From Lachnospiraceae bacterium (GTDB lineage: Bacteria; Bacillota; Clostridia; Lachnospirales; Lachnospiraceae): a stretch of DNA of 64,000 nucleotides. The stretch covers positions 1-64,000 of the forward strand of contig JAKSPC010000001.1 in the NCBI GenBank assembly GCA_024405155.1, written 5' to 3'. The notes under the pieces were generated by a model that did not search any database, had not been told where the DNA came from, and saw only the letters and a list, made by a program, of their open reading frames with translations. Each line of letters opens with the position of its first letter. The first letter of the stretch is position 1. Below are positions 1-8,141 of this stretch, in pieces. The position numbers and the translations under genes are program-made.

Positions 1-2
1 CA

Positions 3-92
3 ACCGCAAACCGTATTCTGAAACGTATGGTCAAAGAAGGACTGATATATCAGGATGGCAACGGACGGAATACAAAATACAAAAAAATATAG
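3..92 (+). CDS. C-terminal end of a winged-helix protein (5' part outside window)
   Basis: Only the last 29 residues are present, read in the frame starting at base 3 and ending at the TAG at 90-92. The text TANRILKRMVKEGLI followed by a short wing and GRNTKYKKI looks like the recognition helix and wing of a winged helix-turn-helix. Such tails are common at the C-terminus of AlbA_2/ATP-binding 'putative DNA-binding' proteins and of some Fic proteins. Which of these it belongs to cannot be decided here. It points the same way as rhuM downstream and probably belongs to the same accessory region. Confidence 0.55.
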   Translation, partial: TANRILKRMVKEGLIYQDGNGRNTKYKKI

Positions 93-258
93 TGTAAAAA
101 GCACTCCGGCAGAACGCCAAAAAACATAGCTGAAATTTGTCCAAGGATCAAAAGGAAATGGAAATGAGAGTTGTTCTGATGCTATGATCAGAATCTGCCT
201 GGCTTCCAACTTAAATGCAACCCGAAGTTGCGTTTGCCGGAATTCTTTCTTTACCTTT

Positions 259-336
259 TGTTACTCTTTGTTACGCATCAGGAAATCTGTTACTTCCTGT
301 TATACATTGTTATGCATCGAAGGAACTGTTATAATA
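259..336 (+). promoter_or_regulatory. rhuM promoter embedded in a 39-bp tandem repeat with phased TGTTA motifs
   Basis: A -35 TTGTTA (307-312), 17-bp spacer and -10 TATAAT (330-335) lie about 80 bp upstream of rhuM. The pentamer TGTTA occurs at 259, 269, 288, 298, 308 and 327, i.e. steps of 10, 19, 10, 10 and 19, on one face of the helix. It can be read as two diverged copies of a 39-bp unit (259-297 and 298-336), the second carrying the promoter. This layout suggests cooperative binding of a regulator; the protein is unknown. Confidence 0.6.
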
Positions 337-412
337 CTGATATCGATGCCATCAATCTAATTGCTGCGAGGCACGTGAATACGAGAGTATAGGTGTCAGG
401 AAAGGCTTAATA

Positions 413-1441
413 ATGGCAAATACAAAGAATGAAATTCAGATAAGAAACAGCACAGTTGATTTTCTTGTGTTTACCCGCGATTCAGGTGAAGACGGGATCG
501 AAGTGCGTGTTCAAGATCATGATGTATGGTTGACACAAAAGGCAATAGCACAGCTCTTTGACGTCGACAGGTCCGTTGTCACAAAACATCTTAAGAACAT
601 TTTTTCCGAGGGAGAATTACAGGAGAATTCAGTTTGTGCAAAATTTGCACAAACTGCGGATGACGGAAAAACATATCAATACAAGTTCTATTCTTTGGCT
701 GCCATTATAGCCGTTGGATATAGGATCAACTCTGAACGGGCTACCCAGTTCAGACAATGGGCGACAAAAGTCCTTGATACATTCACAAAGCAAGGATATG
801 TGCTGGATAAGAACAGACTGATCAATGGTCAGATATTTGACGAAGATTATTTTGAACATCTTATATCGGAGATCCAGGAAATACGTGCAAGCGAGAGACG
901 CTTTTACCAGAAGATCACGGATATATATTCTACAGCTGTGGATTATTCGCTCGACAGTAAAACCACAAAAGATTTCTTTGCGACAGTACAGAACAAGATG
1001 CATTATGCCGTTCATGGCAACACCGCAGCGGAAGTGATAGTCAGCAGGGCGAATCACGAGAAAGAGCATATGGGACTTACTACCTGGAAAAATGCTCCTT
1101 TTGGCAAAATAGTGAAAGCTGATGTTAGCATTGCTAAGAATTATCTTTCTGAAAACGAGATTTCAGAAATGAATGAAATCGTTGAAATGTATCTTGATTA
1201 CGCCACAAGGCAGGCAAGAAGACATATCCCTATGACCATGGCTGATTGGGCGGAAAAACTTGATGCTTTTCTGAAATTCAACGATGCGGAGATACTGATG
1301 GATAAAGGTAAGGTCACCGCTGAAATTGCCAAGGCATTTGCAGAGAGCGAATTTGAGAAATACAGGGTATTACAGGATATTTCTTACCAAAGTGATTTCG
1401 ACAGGCTCGTTGCAGAAAGTTCAGATGAGCAATGGCATTAA
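413..1441 (+). CDS. rhuM: RhuM family protein
   Basis: A 342-residue protein of the virulence RhuM family (PF13310), typical length. The N-terminal third contains VWLTQKAIAQLFDVDRSVVTKHLKNIF, a helix-turn-helix-like ORF6N/Bro-type segment, followed by the characteristic FYSLAAIIAVGYRINSERATQFRQWA block; the C-terminal half is the helical RhuM domain. The start at 413 has an AGGAAAGG site seven bases upstream. The family is common on genomic islands and next to restriction or mobile genes; biochemical function is not established. The gene is more AT-rich than the housekeeping genes downstream, in line with transfer. It stands alone, with its own promoter and a hairpin terminator. Confidence 0.88.
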   Translation: MANTKNEIQIRNSTVDFLVFTRDSGEDGIEVRVQDHDVWLTQKAIAQLFDVDRSVVTKHLKNIFSEGELQENSVCAKFAQTADDGKTYQYKFYSLAAIIAVGYRINSERATQFRQWATKVLDTFTKQGYVLDKNRLINGQIFDEDYFEHLISEIQEIRASERRFYQKITDIYSTAVDYSLDSKTTKDFFATVQNKMHYAVHGNTAAEVIVSRANHEKEHMGLTTWKNAPFGKIVKADVSIAKNYLSENEISEMNEIVEMYLDYATRQARRHIPMTMADWAEKLDAFLKFNDAEILMDKGKVTAEIAKAFAESEFEKYRVLQDISYQSDFDRLVAESSDEQWH

Positions 1442-1517
1442 TTTCGGAAACCGAGTTTTAAACTTATCGAATTCGATACGTTTAAAAGACGATACCGGAC
1501 CTGATAGCATATGACAC

Positions 1518-1550
1518 GAGGAGCTTCGGCCACAATGGTCGAAGCTCCTC
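1518..1550 (+). terminator. Terminator-like hairpin after rhuM
   Basis: GAGGAGCTTCG (1518-1528) pairs with CGAAGCTCCTC (1540-1550), extended inward by three more pairs around a five-base loop. The T tract after it is weak, so efficient intrinsic termination is only likely, not certain. Confidence 0.6.
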
Positions 1551-2088
1551 TTACATCAGCTCACTGTTCTTTCCTTTGAGATAGATTTTCAAGATCTCAA
1601 GGATTCTCTCAGAACGCGCCTCCTTTCCTTGTAAGATTTGAAGACACTTTGAAGACAAAGGGATTTTGACCTCACAAAACCCGCATAAAATAAGGCTTTT
1701 GTGGGTGACCAAGTCATTCGATCCCCGTCTCGCGCTTGTTTTATTGGGCGCAGGATTTCCCTTGTATATAAGGGAGATCCTGCATTTTTGTTTTCTGCAA
1801 AACAGGGGATTTTTTGAATGCTTTTGAATGCGCGAGCACCATTACGCAAATTCAATATCCTGGGATAGGTAGCACTTCGCTTCAGCCTGTCAAGGGACGA
1901 TTCACTTACCTTCGGTCCCCCTTGACTGCCCTCAGCTTCAGTGCTTGGTGGTAGTTAAGAGGTGCTAAAGCACCTCACTGGCTTCAGCCAGCCGGCGGGC
2001 GCTGTCATGCAGATCAATATAGCATTGACGGGGCTGCCATGTATACTTGCGGGACTTTTTTCCTTGAGCCCAGGGTTCAAGAATCGCG
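1551..2088. other. Non-coding accessory DNA with hairpins
   Basis: No convincing gene is seen. At 1750-1794 there is a strong hairpin (GCAGGAT..TCCCTT pairing with AAGGGA..ATCCTGC) followed by a T-rich run, as in an orphan terminator. GTCAAGGG (1889-1896) pairs with CCCTTGAC (1919-1926), flanked by AGCACT (1871-1876) and AGTGCT (1940-1945). A perfect 18-base dyad GAGGTGCT-AA-AGCACCTC sits at 1959-1976. This may be the decayed end of a mobile element; no transposase or integrase fragment could be recognised. Confidence 0.4.
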
Positions 2089-2352
2089 ATGTGAGCCGGA
2101 GAGCGCATTTAGGCCGTTTTGGCTCACATGCGGCCAAAGGCAAAAAACTGCGATGTGAGCCGCTGGTGTGCTTTGGCGTCACCAGGCTCACATGCATAAA
2201 TTTATGTAAACTATTTTGAGGCACTTTCTAAAGTTTTTTTGGAAGCGATGTGAGCCGCTAAGGAGGTCGGGGCGCCAGAGGTCCAAATCGGCAAAAGTTT
2301 CTTGCGCATTTATGTGAGCCGGATACAGCTCAAACGGCTCACCGGCTCACAT
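2089..2352. repeat. Inverted half-repeat array, ATGTGAGCC family (four units)
   Basis: Half-repeats ATGTGAGCC lie at 2089, 2153, 2248 and 2312 and the inverse GGCTCACAT at 2121, 2185 and 2344. Each pair forms a 41-bp unit (9 + 23 spacer + 9). The fourth inverse copy, expected at 2280, is present but decayed (6 of 9 bases match). Units 1-2 and 3-4 are each separated by exactly 23 bp, giving a 64-bp period; the gap between units 2 and 3 is 54 bp. Apart from the half-repeats the units do not resemble each other, although some spacers extend the hairpin. Confidence 0.75.
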
Positions 2353-2443
2353 GTCGGTTTTTTTCGACCTCTTTCCAGGCCAATGAGAAGGCAGGAGGCG
2401 CTGCCAAAACGGAAAACTAAATTATCTTCGCCGGCGGTTTTTG

Positions 2444-2473
2444 TTGCGGCTGCAGAAGACATTCTGCTATGAT
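2444..2473 (+). promoter_or_regulatory. Probable promoter of the ATC-hydrolase-like gene
   Basis: TTGCGG (2444-2449), 18-bp spacer and TATGAT (2468-2473) lie about 30 bases before the start codon. It is a moderate sigma-A match. Confidence 0.4.
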
Positions 2474-2504
2474 AAAGAACAGTTCAAACAAAGGAGATCG
2501 AACC

Positions 2505-2999
2505 ATGTCAGTGAAAAACGAACCGAGCATCAGAACACCGCTTACTGTCGGGATCAGAGAACAGCTGGAACACAGAGCACTGTGGATGTACCTGCTGATT
2601 GACGAAGCCAGGAAAAAGGGATTGGATCCGAAGGAATATGTTCCGCAGGCCATCAAGCGCTGCGGACATATGCACGGAGAGAAACACAGAAAAGCCGCCG
2701 GCGGCGGAGAAAGCCTGATAGGTCTCAAGAAAGTACTTTTCGGCTTTTTTGCAAGACGCGTTTTTGAAATGGACATTAAACGCTGTGATGACGATCATCT
2801 GGACATAGATTTCCACTACTGCCCGCTGGTAAAGGCTTGGCAGAAAGCAGGCTGCTCAGATGAAGAGATCGCGTTTCTCTGTGATTGCGCCATGTGCGGA
2901 GACCGCGGGATCGGACAGGAATTCGGCTGCGAACTGGATCTGCCTGCCACCATCGGGCGCGGCGATGATATCTGTCAGATCCGGTATATCAGAAGATAA
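2505..2999 (+). CDS. L-2-amino-thiazoline-4-carboxylate hydrolase family protein
   Basis: A 164-residue soluble protein. The C-terminal half carries FHYCPLVKAW, a DEEI..LC segment and MCGDRGIGQEFG followed by a late Cys, the signature of the ATC hydrolase family (PF14196). The founding members open the thiazoline ring of ATC toward cysteine, but most family members have no tested substrate. ATG at 2505 is chosen over an upstream in-frame ATG at 2469 because AAGGAG (2491-2496) is correctly spaced. It precedes the M55 peptidase by 59 bases and may be co-transcribed with it. Confidence 0.75.
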   Translation: MSVKNEPSIRTPLTVGIREQLEHRALWMYLLIDEARKKGLDPKEYVPQAIKRCGHMHGEKHRKAAGGGESLIGLKKVLFGFFARRVFEMDIKRCDDDHLDIDFHYCPLVKAWQKAGCSDEEIAFLCDCAMCGDRGIGQEFGCELDLPATIGRGDDICQIRYIRR

Positions 3000-3058
3000 A
3001 TCATCGCCGGCACACGCGGCTTAAAGAAGATCAGGAAATGAAAGAAACGGGTAACACC

Positions 3059-3865
3059 ATGAAAGTATTTATAAGCTGTGACATAGAAGGAACCGCACTT
3101 ACAACGACCTGGGACGAATGTTATCCCCAGACAAAGCCCACGACTTCCGGACTTTCCGGGATCCAGCATACTGCCGAGATCAAGGCTGCCTGTGAAGGCG
3201 CCATCGCAGCGGGAGCAGCACAGATCACCGTTCGTGACGGTCACAATTCCGGCACGCACATTGATGTCAGCAGGCTTCCGGAGTGTGTTGAGGTGATCCG
3301 GGGCTGGACCGGCGGGCCGCTTGGAATGGTACAGGGCGTTGATCAGGGGTTTGATGCCGCCTTGTTTATTGGATATCATTCTGCCGCAGGAAGAGTGGGA
3401 AATCCGCTCTGCCACACAGAATCACGCAGTGTTCTCTGGATGAAGATCAACGGCCGCAAGTGCAGTGAGTTCATGCTGTTCAGCTGGGCGGCTGCCATGT
3501 GCGGGGTGCCAACCGTTTTCCTTTCGGGAGATAAGATGCTGATCGATGATTACAGCAATCTGCATCCCGGGCTAATGAGTGTTGCCGTAAAGGACGGTTT
3601 CGGCGGCATGACTACATGTATCCATCCTGAAAAAGCATGCCGGCTCATTAGAGAAGGGGTGGAAAGATCGCTCCGGCAGGACCTTTCGGGGGCACTTTGC
3701 ACGCTTCCGGATCATTTTGTTTTCGAAATCTGTTACAAGGAAATGGTGCAGGCTGTTGCCATGTCCTATTATCCCGGATTTGTGATGGCGGATGACAATA
3801 CCATCAAAATGGAGACCGATAACTATGAAGACATTCTCCGTGCCGTTCAATTTGTGCTGAAGTGA
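3059..3865 (+). CDS. dppA: M55 family D-aminopeptidase
   Basis: A 268-residue homologue of B. subtilis DppA, a zinc D-aminopeptidase that removes N-terminal D-amino acids from peptides. The protein begins MKVFISCDIEG, where the Asp and Glu of DIEG are metal ligands in the family; further conserved blocks are VRDGHNSGTHID and IGYHSAAG. An in-frame ATG at 3038 would add seven residues with no good ribosome site. Placement just before an Opp/Dpp-type ABC transporter mirrors the B. subtilis dpp operon, though a promoter at 3975-3985 lies between. Likely role: use of wall-derived D-peptides imported by that transporter. Confidence 0.85.
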   Translation: MKVFISCDIEGTALTTTWDECYPQTKPTTSGLSGIQHTAEIKAACEGAIAAGAAQITVRDGHNSGTHIDVSRLPECVEVIRGWTGGPLGMVQGVDQGFDAALFIGYHSAAGRVGNPLCHTESRSVLWMKINGRKCSEFMLFSWAAAMCGVPTVFLSGDKMLIDDYSNLHPGLMSVAVKDGFGGMTTCIHPEKACRLIREGVERSLRQDLSGALCTLPDHFVFEICYKEMVQAVAMSYYPGFVMADDNTIKMETDNYEDILRAVQFVLK

Positions 3866-3974
3866 AATCTGAAAGATAGATCGCAGCGTTGGAGCGATAG
3901 TTCATTCTTTTTTAAAAGTCAGTATATGCTGTCCGTTCGCGGGAAATGATGATGAACGATGCGCCGGCGTATGT

Positions 3975-3985
3975 TATACTATAAT
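3975..3985 (+). promoter_or_regulatory. -10 region(s) of the peptide transporter operon
   Basis: Overlapping -10 hexamers TATACT (3975-3980) and TATAAT (3980-3985) lie about 70 bases before the first small reading frame. No clear -35 is seen, so activator dependence is possible. The 3866-3974 stretch holds no gene. Confidence 0.45.
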
Positions 3986-4052
3986 CAAAGGGGGATCTCC
4001 CTTCGCAAAGGTGAAACAGTCGGGAAGCACCCCGTGCACAAAGGAGAACGAT

Positions 4053-4169
4053 ATGTCGAAAGAAAAGAAAACCGCAGCAGCGGAAGAAGTGAAAGAGAGA
4101 GCGTGTGAACTTTCAATGGAGGAACTGGAGAAGAAGTCTATCGTTCTTCCGCGAACCGGGGTGATCTGA
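4053..4169 (+). CDS. Small 38-residue protein leading the transporter operon
   Basis: An ATG with an ideal AAGGAG (4041-4046, six-base gap) opens a 38-codon frame that ends one base before the permease start. The product is highly charged (MSKEKK, then EEVKERACELSMEELEKK) with no membrane segment or signal peptide. It is not recognised. It could be a real microprotein, or a translated leader that couples translation to the permease. The strong ribosome site and tight junction argue against chance. Confidence 0.5.
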   Translation: MSKEKKTAAAEEVKERACELSMEELEKKSIVLPRTGVI

Positions 4170-4170
4170 A

Positions 4171-5079
4171 ATGCTGAAATACTGTCTGAAAAGGCTGCTG
4201 CTTGCGGTAGTGACGATGCTGGTCGTTACTGCCATCACTTTTTTTGCCATGAATGCGGTGCCCGGAGGTCCTTTTGACTCCGAAAAGGCGCCCAGCCCCG
4301 AGGTCATGGCCGTGCTGAACGAGAGATACAATCTGGATAAACCTGTGGGGGTGCAGTTCGTTCTGTATCTTCAGAATCTTCTCCACGGGGATTTCGGCGT
4401 CTCCATCAAAACAGGGCGGAACATATCGACCATCATCAGCGACTCCTTCCGGGTCTCCGCAAGGCTGGGCTGGAAGGCGATCGTCACCGCGACGCTTTTA
4501 GGACTTCTGCTTGGCTGCGTTGCGGCGCGATATAACAATCACTGGCCGGACAGGGTCATCATCTTTTTCACGTCGCTGATGGTGTCCGTGCCCAGTTTTG
4601 TGGTGGCATCCCTTCTCATGCTGGTCTTCTGCCTGCAGCTGAAATGGGTGCCTGCCTGGACGGCCGACAATTCTTCTCTGATACTGCCGGTGGCGGCTCT
4701 TTCCGTTTTTCCCATGGCAAACATCATCCGTTTCACCAAGACAAGCATGCTGGATGCCCTGAACCAGAACTATATCCGCACCGCCAGGGCGAAAGGCCTT
4801 CCGGAATGGGTGGTGATCTTCAAGCACGCATTTAAAAATGCGGCTATCCCCGTTATCACATACGTGGGTCCGATGATCGCCGGAGTACTTACGGGAAGTG
4901 TGGTCATAGAGACGGTCTTCACCATCGGCGGTCTGGGTTCCCAGTTCGTTTCCGGCATTGCCAACAGGGACTATACGCTGATCATGGGGACCACCATTTT
5001 CATGGCGGCAGTCATCATTACCATTACGTTTATCAGCGATATCCTTTATAAACTGGTAGACCCCAGGATCAAATTCTGA
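4171..5079 (+). CDS. Peptide ABC transporter permease (OppB/DppB type)
   Basis: A 302-residue inner-membrane permease of the Opp/Dpp family. It starts MLKYCLKRLLLAVVTMLVVTAITFF, the usual first helix, and has about six membrane segments. The cytoplasmic EAA loop that docks on the ATPase is at ARAKGLPEWVVIFKHAF. It starts one base after the small leader frame and is followed 17 bases later by the second permease. Specificity (di- or oligopeptide) cannot be read from the permease alone. Confidence 0.92.
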   Translation: MLKYCLKRLLLAVVTMLVVTAITFFAMNAVPGGPFDSEKAPSPEVMAVLNERYNLDKPVGVQFVLYLQNLLHGDFGVSIKTGRNISTIISDSFRVSARLGWKAIVTATLLGLLLGCVAARYNNHWPDRVIIFFTSLMVSVPSFVVASLLMLVFCLQLKWVPAWTADNSSLILPVAALSVFPMANIIRFTKTSMLDALNQNYIRTARAKGLPEWVVIFKHAFKNAAIPVITYVGPMIAGVLTGSVVIETVFTIGGLGSQFVSGIANRDYTLIMGTTIFMAAVIITITFISDILYKLVDPRIKF

Positions 5080-5096
5080 CGAAAGAAGGCAATTTG

Positions 5097-6161
5097 ATGA
5101 ACGATTCATTTCCCAAAAAAAGCATACTGAGCACTCAGATAGATCTCTCAAAATTCCGGCCCATAGACCGGCGGGAAAAGGAAAATGCCGACGTCATGCC
5201 CGAGGCTTCCACGTTTTTCAAGGATGCCATGAAGCGGTTCCGGCGCAATCCTCTGGGCATGGCTGCCCTCGTAATGCTGGTACTGATCCTGGTGCTGATC
5301 ATATCCTCCGCGTTCTTCTGCCCCTATTCCTACAGTGAGATCCTTTCTCTGGACGGCGTCCGGGATATCACCGCAAAAAATCTGAAGCCGCTGCAATACT
5401 CGGAACGGGAGCTGGAGGCGATCGCGAACGGCGCAAAGATCTTTCCGCATCTTTTCGGTACGGATGAGCTGTGCCGCGATTATTTTGCCCGGACCATGGC
5501 GGGAACGCGGATTTCTCTTTTCGTAGGCGTTTTTGCCAGCCTGATCGTGCTGGTGATCGGCTCCATCTACGGTTCCGTGTCCGGTCTGGCCGGCGGAAAA
5601 ACGGATATGATAATGATGCGCATCGTGGACATCATCTATTCCATGCCGGATATGCTGCTGGTGATCCTTTTAAGCGTCGTCCTGGGCTCGGTGCTGCCCA
5701 AAAACAGTACGGGACTGTTCGGCAGGCTGGGTCCCAACATGGTCAGCCTGTTCATTGTTTTCGCACTGCTCTACTGGGTGGGAATGGCAAGACTTGTCCG
5801 GGGGCAGATCCTTACCATAAGGGAGAATGATTATATCCAGGCCGCCCGCATGATCCGGACGCCGCGTTCGCGTATGATAAAAAAGCATATCCTCCCCAAC
5901 TGCATCAGCATCATCCTGATTTCTGCCACCATGCAGATCCCTTCCGCCATTTTTACAGAGAGTTATCTGAGCTTTGTCGGACTGGGCGTTCAGGTCCCCA
6001 TGCCCAGCCTCGGCGCCCTGGCGAATACAGCCAGGAGCAGCATGCAGATGTACCCGTATAAGCTGTTTTTCCCGTCTTTGATGATCGCCCTCATTGTCCT
6101 CAGCTTCAACCTTCTGGGTGACGCGCTGCGGGATGCCTTTGATCCGCAGCAGAAGAAATAG
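5097..6161 (+). CDS. Peptide ABC transporter permease (OppC/DppC type)
   Basis: A 354-residue partner of the upstream permease. It has a long cytoplasmic N-terminus with KRFRRNPLGMAALVML, typical of OppC, followed by an extended periplasm-side loop and the binding-protein-dependent transport domain; the EAA motif is at AARMIRTPRSRMIKKHILPN. ATG at 5097 is preferred over TTG at 5094 because AAGAAGG lies seven bases upstream. Adjacent to the ATPase gene with a 10-base gap. Confidence 0.92.
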   Translation: MNDSFPKKSILSTQIDLSKFRPIDRREKENADVMPEASTFFKDAMKRFRRNPLGMAALVMLVLILVLIISSAFFCPYSYSEILSLDGVRDITAKNLKPLQYSERELEAIANGAKIFPHLFGTDELCRDYFARTMAGTRISLFVGVFASLIVLVIGSIYGSVSGLAGGKTDMIMMRIVDIIYSMPDMLLVILLSVVLGSVLPKNSTGLFGRLGPNMVSLFIVFALLYWVGMARLVRGQILTIRENDYIQAARMIRTPRSRMIKKHILPNCISIILISATMQIPSAIFTESYLSFVGLGVQVPMPSLGALANTARSSMQMYPYKLFFPSLMIALIVLSFNLLGDALRDAFDPQQKK

Positions 6162-6171
6162 GAGGCCTTCC

Positions 6172-7176
6172 ATGAGCGATAATATTCTTGAGATCAGAGA
6201 TCTTTATACTTCTTTCCGCTCCGAGACCGACGGGAGCGTGACAAATGTGTTAAACGGCGTCAGCTTCAGTGTGCCCCGCGGCAGTATCCTGGGCGTGGTC
6301 GGTGAATCCGGCAGCGGAAAAAGCGTTACCATGCTTACCGTGATGCGGCTCCTGGGAAAAAATGCGGATGTTTCCGGAAATATCTTTTTTAACGGGCAGG
6401 ATCTTCTGCAGCTTTCAGAAGAAGAGATGCGAAAGATAAGAGGCGGCAGGATCAGCATGATCTTCCAGGATCCCATGACGGCTCTGAACCCGGTATACAC
6501 TGTCGGAAATCAGCTGCGGGAGATGATCCGGCTGCACCGGCCGGATATCAAAGACGTCAATGCCTATGCCGCGGAGCTCCTGGAGACCGTCGGGATCAGT
6601 GACGGGGAAAAGAGACTGAAGCAGTATCCCCATGAGCTTTCCGGCGGCATGCGGCAGCGTGTCGTGATCGCCATGGCTCTGTCCAGCGAACCGGAGATCC
6701 TTATTGCCGATGAACCTACCACCGCTCTGGACGTTACGGTCCAGGCACAGATCATAGATCTGATCAAAGATCTTACAAAAAAGCGCAGGATGACCACCAT
6801 CCTGATCACCCACGATCTGGGCGTGGTGGCAGGCGTCTGCGACAGTGTGGTCGTGCTGTATGCCGGAAGGATCTGTGAAAAAGGAACCGCAAGAGAGATC
6901 TTCAAAGATCCTCATCACCAGTATACCAAAGGGCTCATTGCCGCCGTTCCGGGTGCCGTACCCGGGAAACGTCTCGTTCCCATCGAAGGTACCCCTGTGA
7001 ATCTCAAAGCCATGCCAAAAGGCTGCGCCTTTTTCCCCAGGTGCACGAAGGCCATGGAAATATGCCGTGATGAGCTTCCGCCGGATCGTACTTTTTCCGA
7101 AACGCACAGCGCCTGCTGCTGGATGAATGAGCTGCCGGAAGGCTTCGACCCCTTTGCAAAGGAGGAGGAAAAATGA
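6172..7176 (+). CDS. Peptide ABC transporter ATPase (OppD/DppD type)
   Basis: A 334-residue ATPase. Walker A GESGSGKS is at residues 44-51, the signature is LSGGMRQR and Walker B is ILIADEPT followed by a D-loop. The C-terminal oligopeptide/dipeptide domain has the cysteine-rich GCAFFPRC block seen in this subfamily. GGAGG lies five to nine bases before ATG 6172, so a longer upstream reading is not needed. Its end overlaps the next gene by four bases (ATGA), implying translational coupling. Confidence 0.93.
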   Translation: MSDNILEIRDLYTSFRSETDGSVTNVLNGVSFSVPRGSILGVVGESGSGKSVTMLTVMRLLGKNADVSGNIFFNGQDLLQLSEEEMRKIRGGRISMIFQDPMTALNPVYTVGNQLREMIRLHRPDIKDVNAYAAELLETVGISDGEKRLKQYPHELSGGMRQRVVIAMALSSEPEILIADEPTTALDVTVQAQIIDLIKDLTKKRRMTTILITHDLGVVAGVCDSVVVLYAGRICEKGTAREIFKDPHHQYTKGLIAAVPGAVPGKRLVPIEGTPVNLKAMPKGCAFFPRCTKAMEICRDELPPDRTFSETHSACCWMNELPEGFDPFAKEEEK

Positions 7177-8141
7177 CGGACCGAATACTGCTTCGCGCAG
7201 AACATATAAAGAAATACTTCCCGGTGAGTACCGGTCTGTTCCGAAAAAAGATGCTGAAGGCTGTGGATGACGTAAGTCTTTATCTGCGGGAAGGGGAGAC
7301 CCTGGCACTGGTGGGGGAATCCGGATGCGGAAAGAGCACCCTGGGCAAAACACTGATCCATGTGCTGACCCCCACGGAAGGGACACTGGAGTTTGACGGC
7401 GAGCCTTTGAACAAGGATACGCTGGAAAAGCATATCACCGATATGCAGATGATCTTTCAGGATCCGCTGTCGTCCTTAAACCCCCGCATGACGGTTTATG
7501 ACATCATTGCCGAGCCCATGATCGTATGCAGGACCCACAGCGGTGACGCGCTGGAAAAGCGGGTCTATGAGCTTATGGATCTGGTGGGGCTCCGCCGTGA
7601 TATGGCGAACCGCTACCCTCACGAATTCTCCGGCGGGCAATGCCAGAGGATCGGGATCGCCCGCGCCCTTGCTCTTGATCCGAAGCTGATCGTATGCGAT
7701 GAGCCTGTTTCGGCGCTGGACGTGTCGATCAAGGCACAGATCATCAACATGTTCGATGATATTCAGAAAGATACCGGTGTTTCCTATCTGTTCATCACTC
7801 ACGACCTGCTGACGGTGCGTTATATCAGCCACCGCATTGCCGTGATGTACCTTGGCCGGATCATCGAGACGGCCGATACGGAAGAACTGTTCAGTAACCC
7901 GCTGCACCCGTACACCAGGGCGCTTCTCTCCGCGATCTCCGTACCTGACGTGGATGCTGAGATACATCGTATTCCGATCGAAGGGGAGGTCCCCAGCCCG
8001 ATGAACATCCCTTCCGGCTGTCCTTTCCGCACAAGGTGCCGCTTTGCCGCGCCGGAATGTGCCGCGGCGGTCCCGGAGCTTCGCGATATGGGAGGCGGAC
8101 ATAAGGCAGCCTGTCTGCGCATGGAGGAGATCGATCGATGA
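7173..8141 (+). CDS. Peptide ABC transporter ATPase (OppF/DppF type)
   Basis: A 322-residue second ATPase of the heterodimer. Walker A is GESGCGKST, the signature FSGGQCQR, Walker B LIVCDEPVSALD and the switch His lies in ITHDL. The C-terminal domain again has the cysteine cluster CPFRTRCRFAAPEC. It overlaps both neighbours by four bases, so D, F and the binding protein are translationally coupled. Confidence 0.93.
   Translation: MTDRILLRAEHIKKYFPVSTGLFRKKMLKAVDDVSLYLREGETLALVGESGCGKSTLGKTLIHVLTPTEGTLEFDGEPLNKDTLEKHITDMQMIFQDPLSSLNPRMTVYDIIAEPMIVCRTHSGDALEKRVYELMDLVGLRRDMANRYPHEFSGGQCQRIGIARALALDPKLIVCDEPVSALDVSIKAQIINMFDDIQKDTGVSYLFITHDLLTVRYISHRIAVMYLGRIIETADTEELFSNPLHPYTRALLSAISVPDVDAEIHRIPIEGEVPSPMNIPSGCPFRTRCRFAAPECAAAVPELRDMGGGHKAACLRMEEIDR

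Noticed and set aside
1700..1736. tRNA-3'-end-like text with TTCGATCCCC followed by GTCTCGCGC
   Set aside because: The five-base T stem does not pair in any register and no acceptor or anticodon arm is found upstream, so it is not a tRNA. An attachment-site remnant is possible but nothing supports it.
1589..1855. 88-codon open frame on the minus strand
   Set aside because: No start signal or family motif, and it contains a strong terminator hairpin. Treated as chance.
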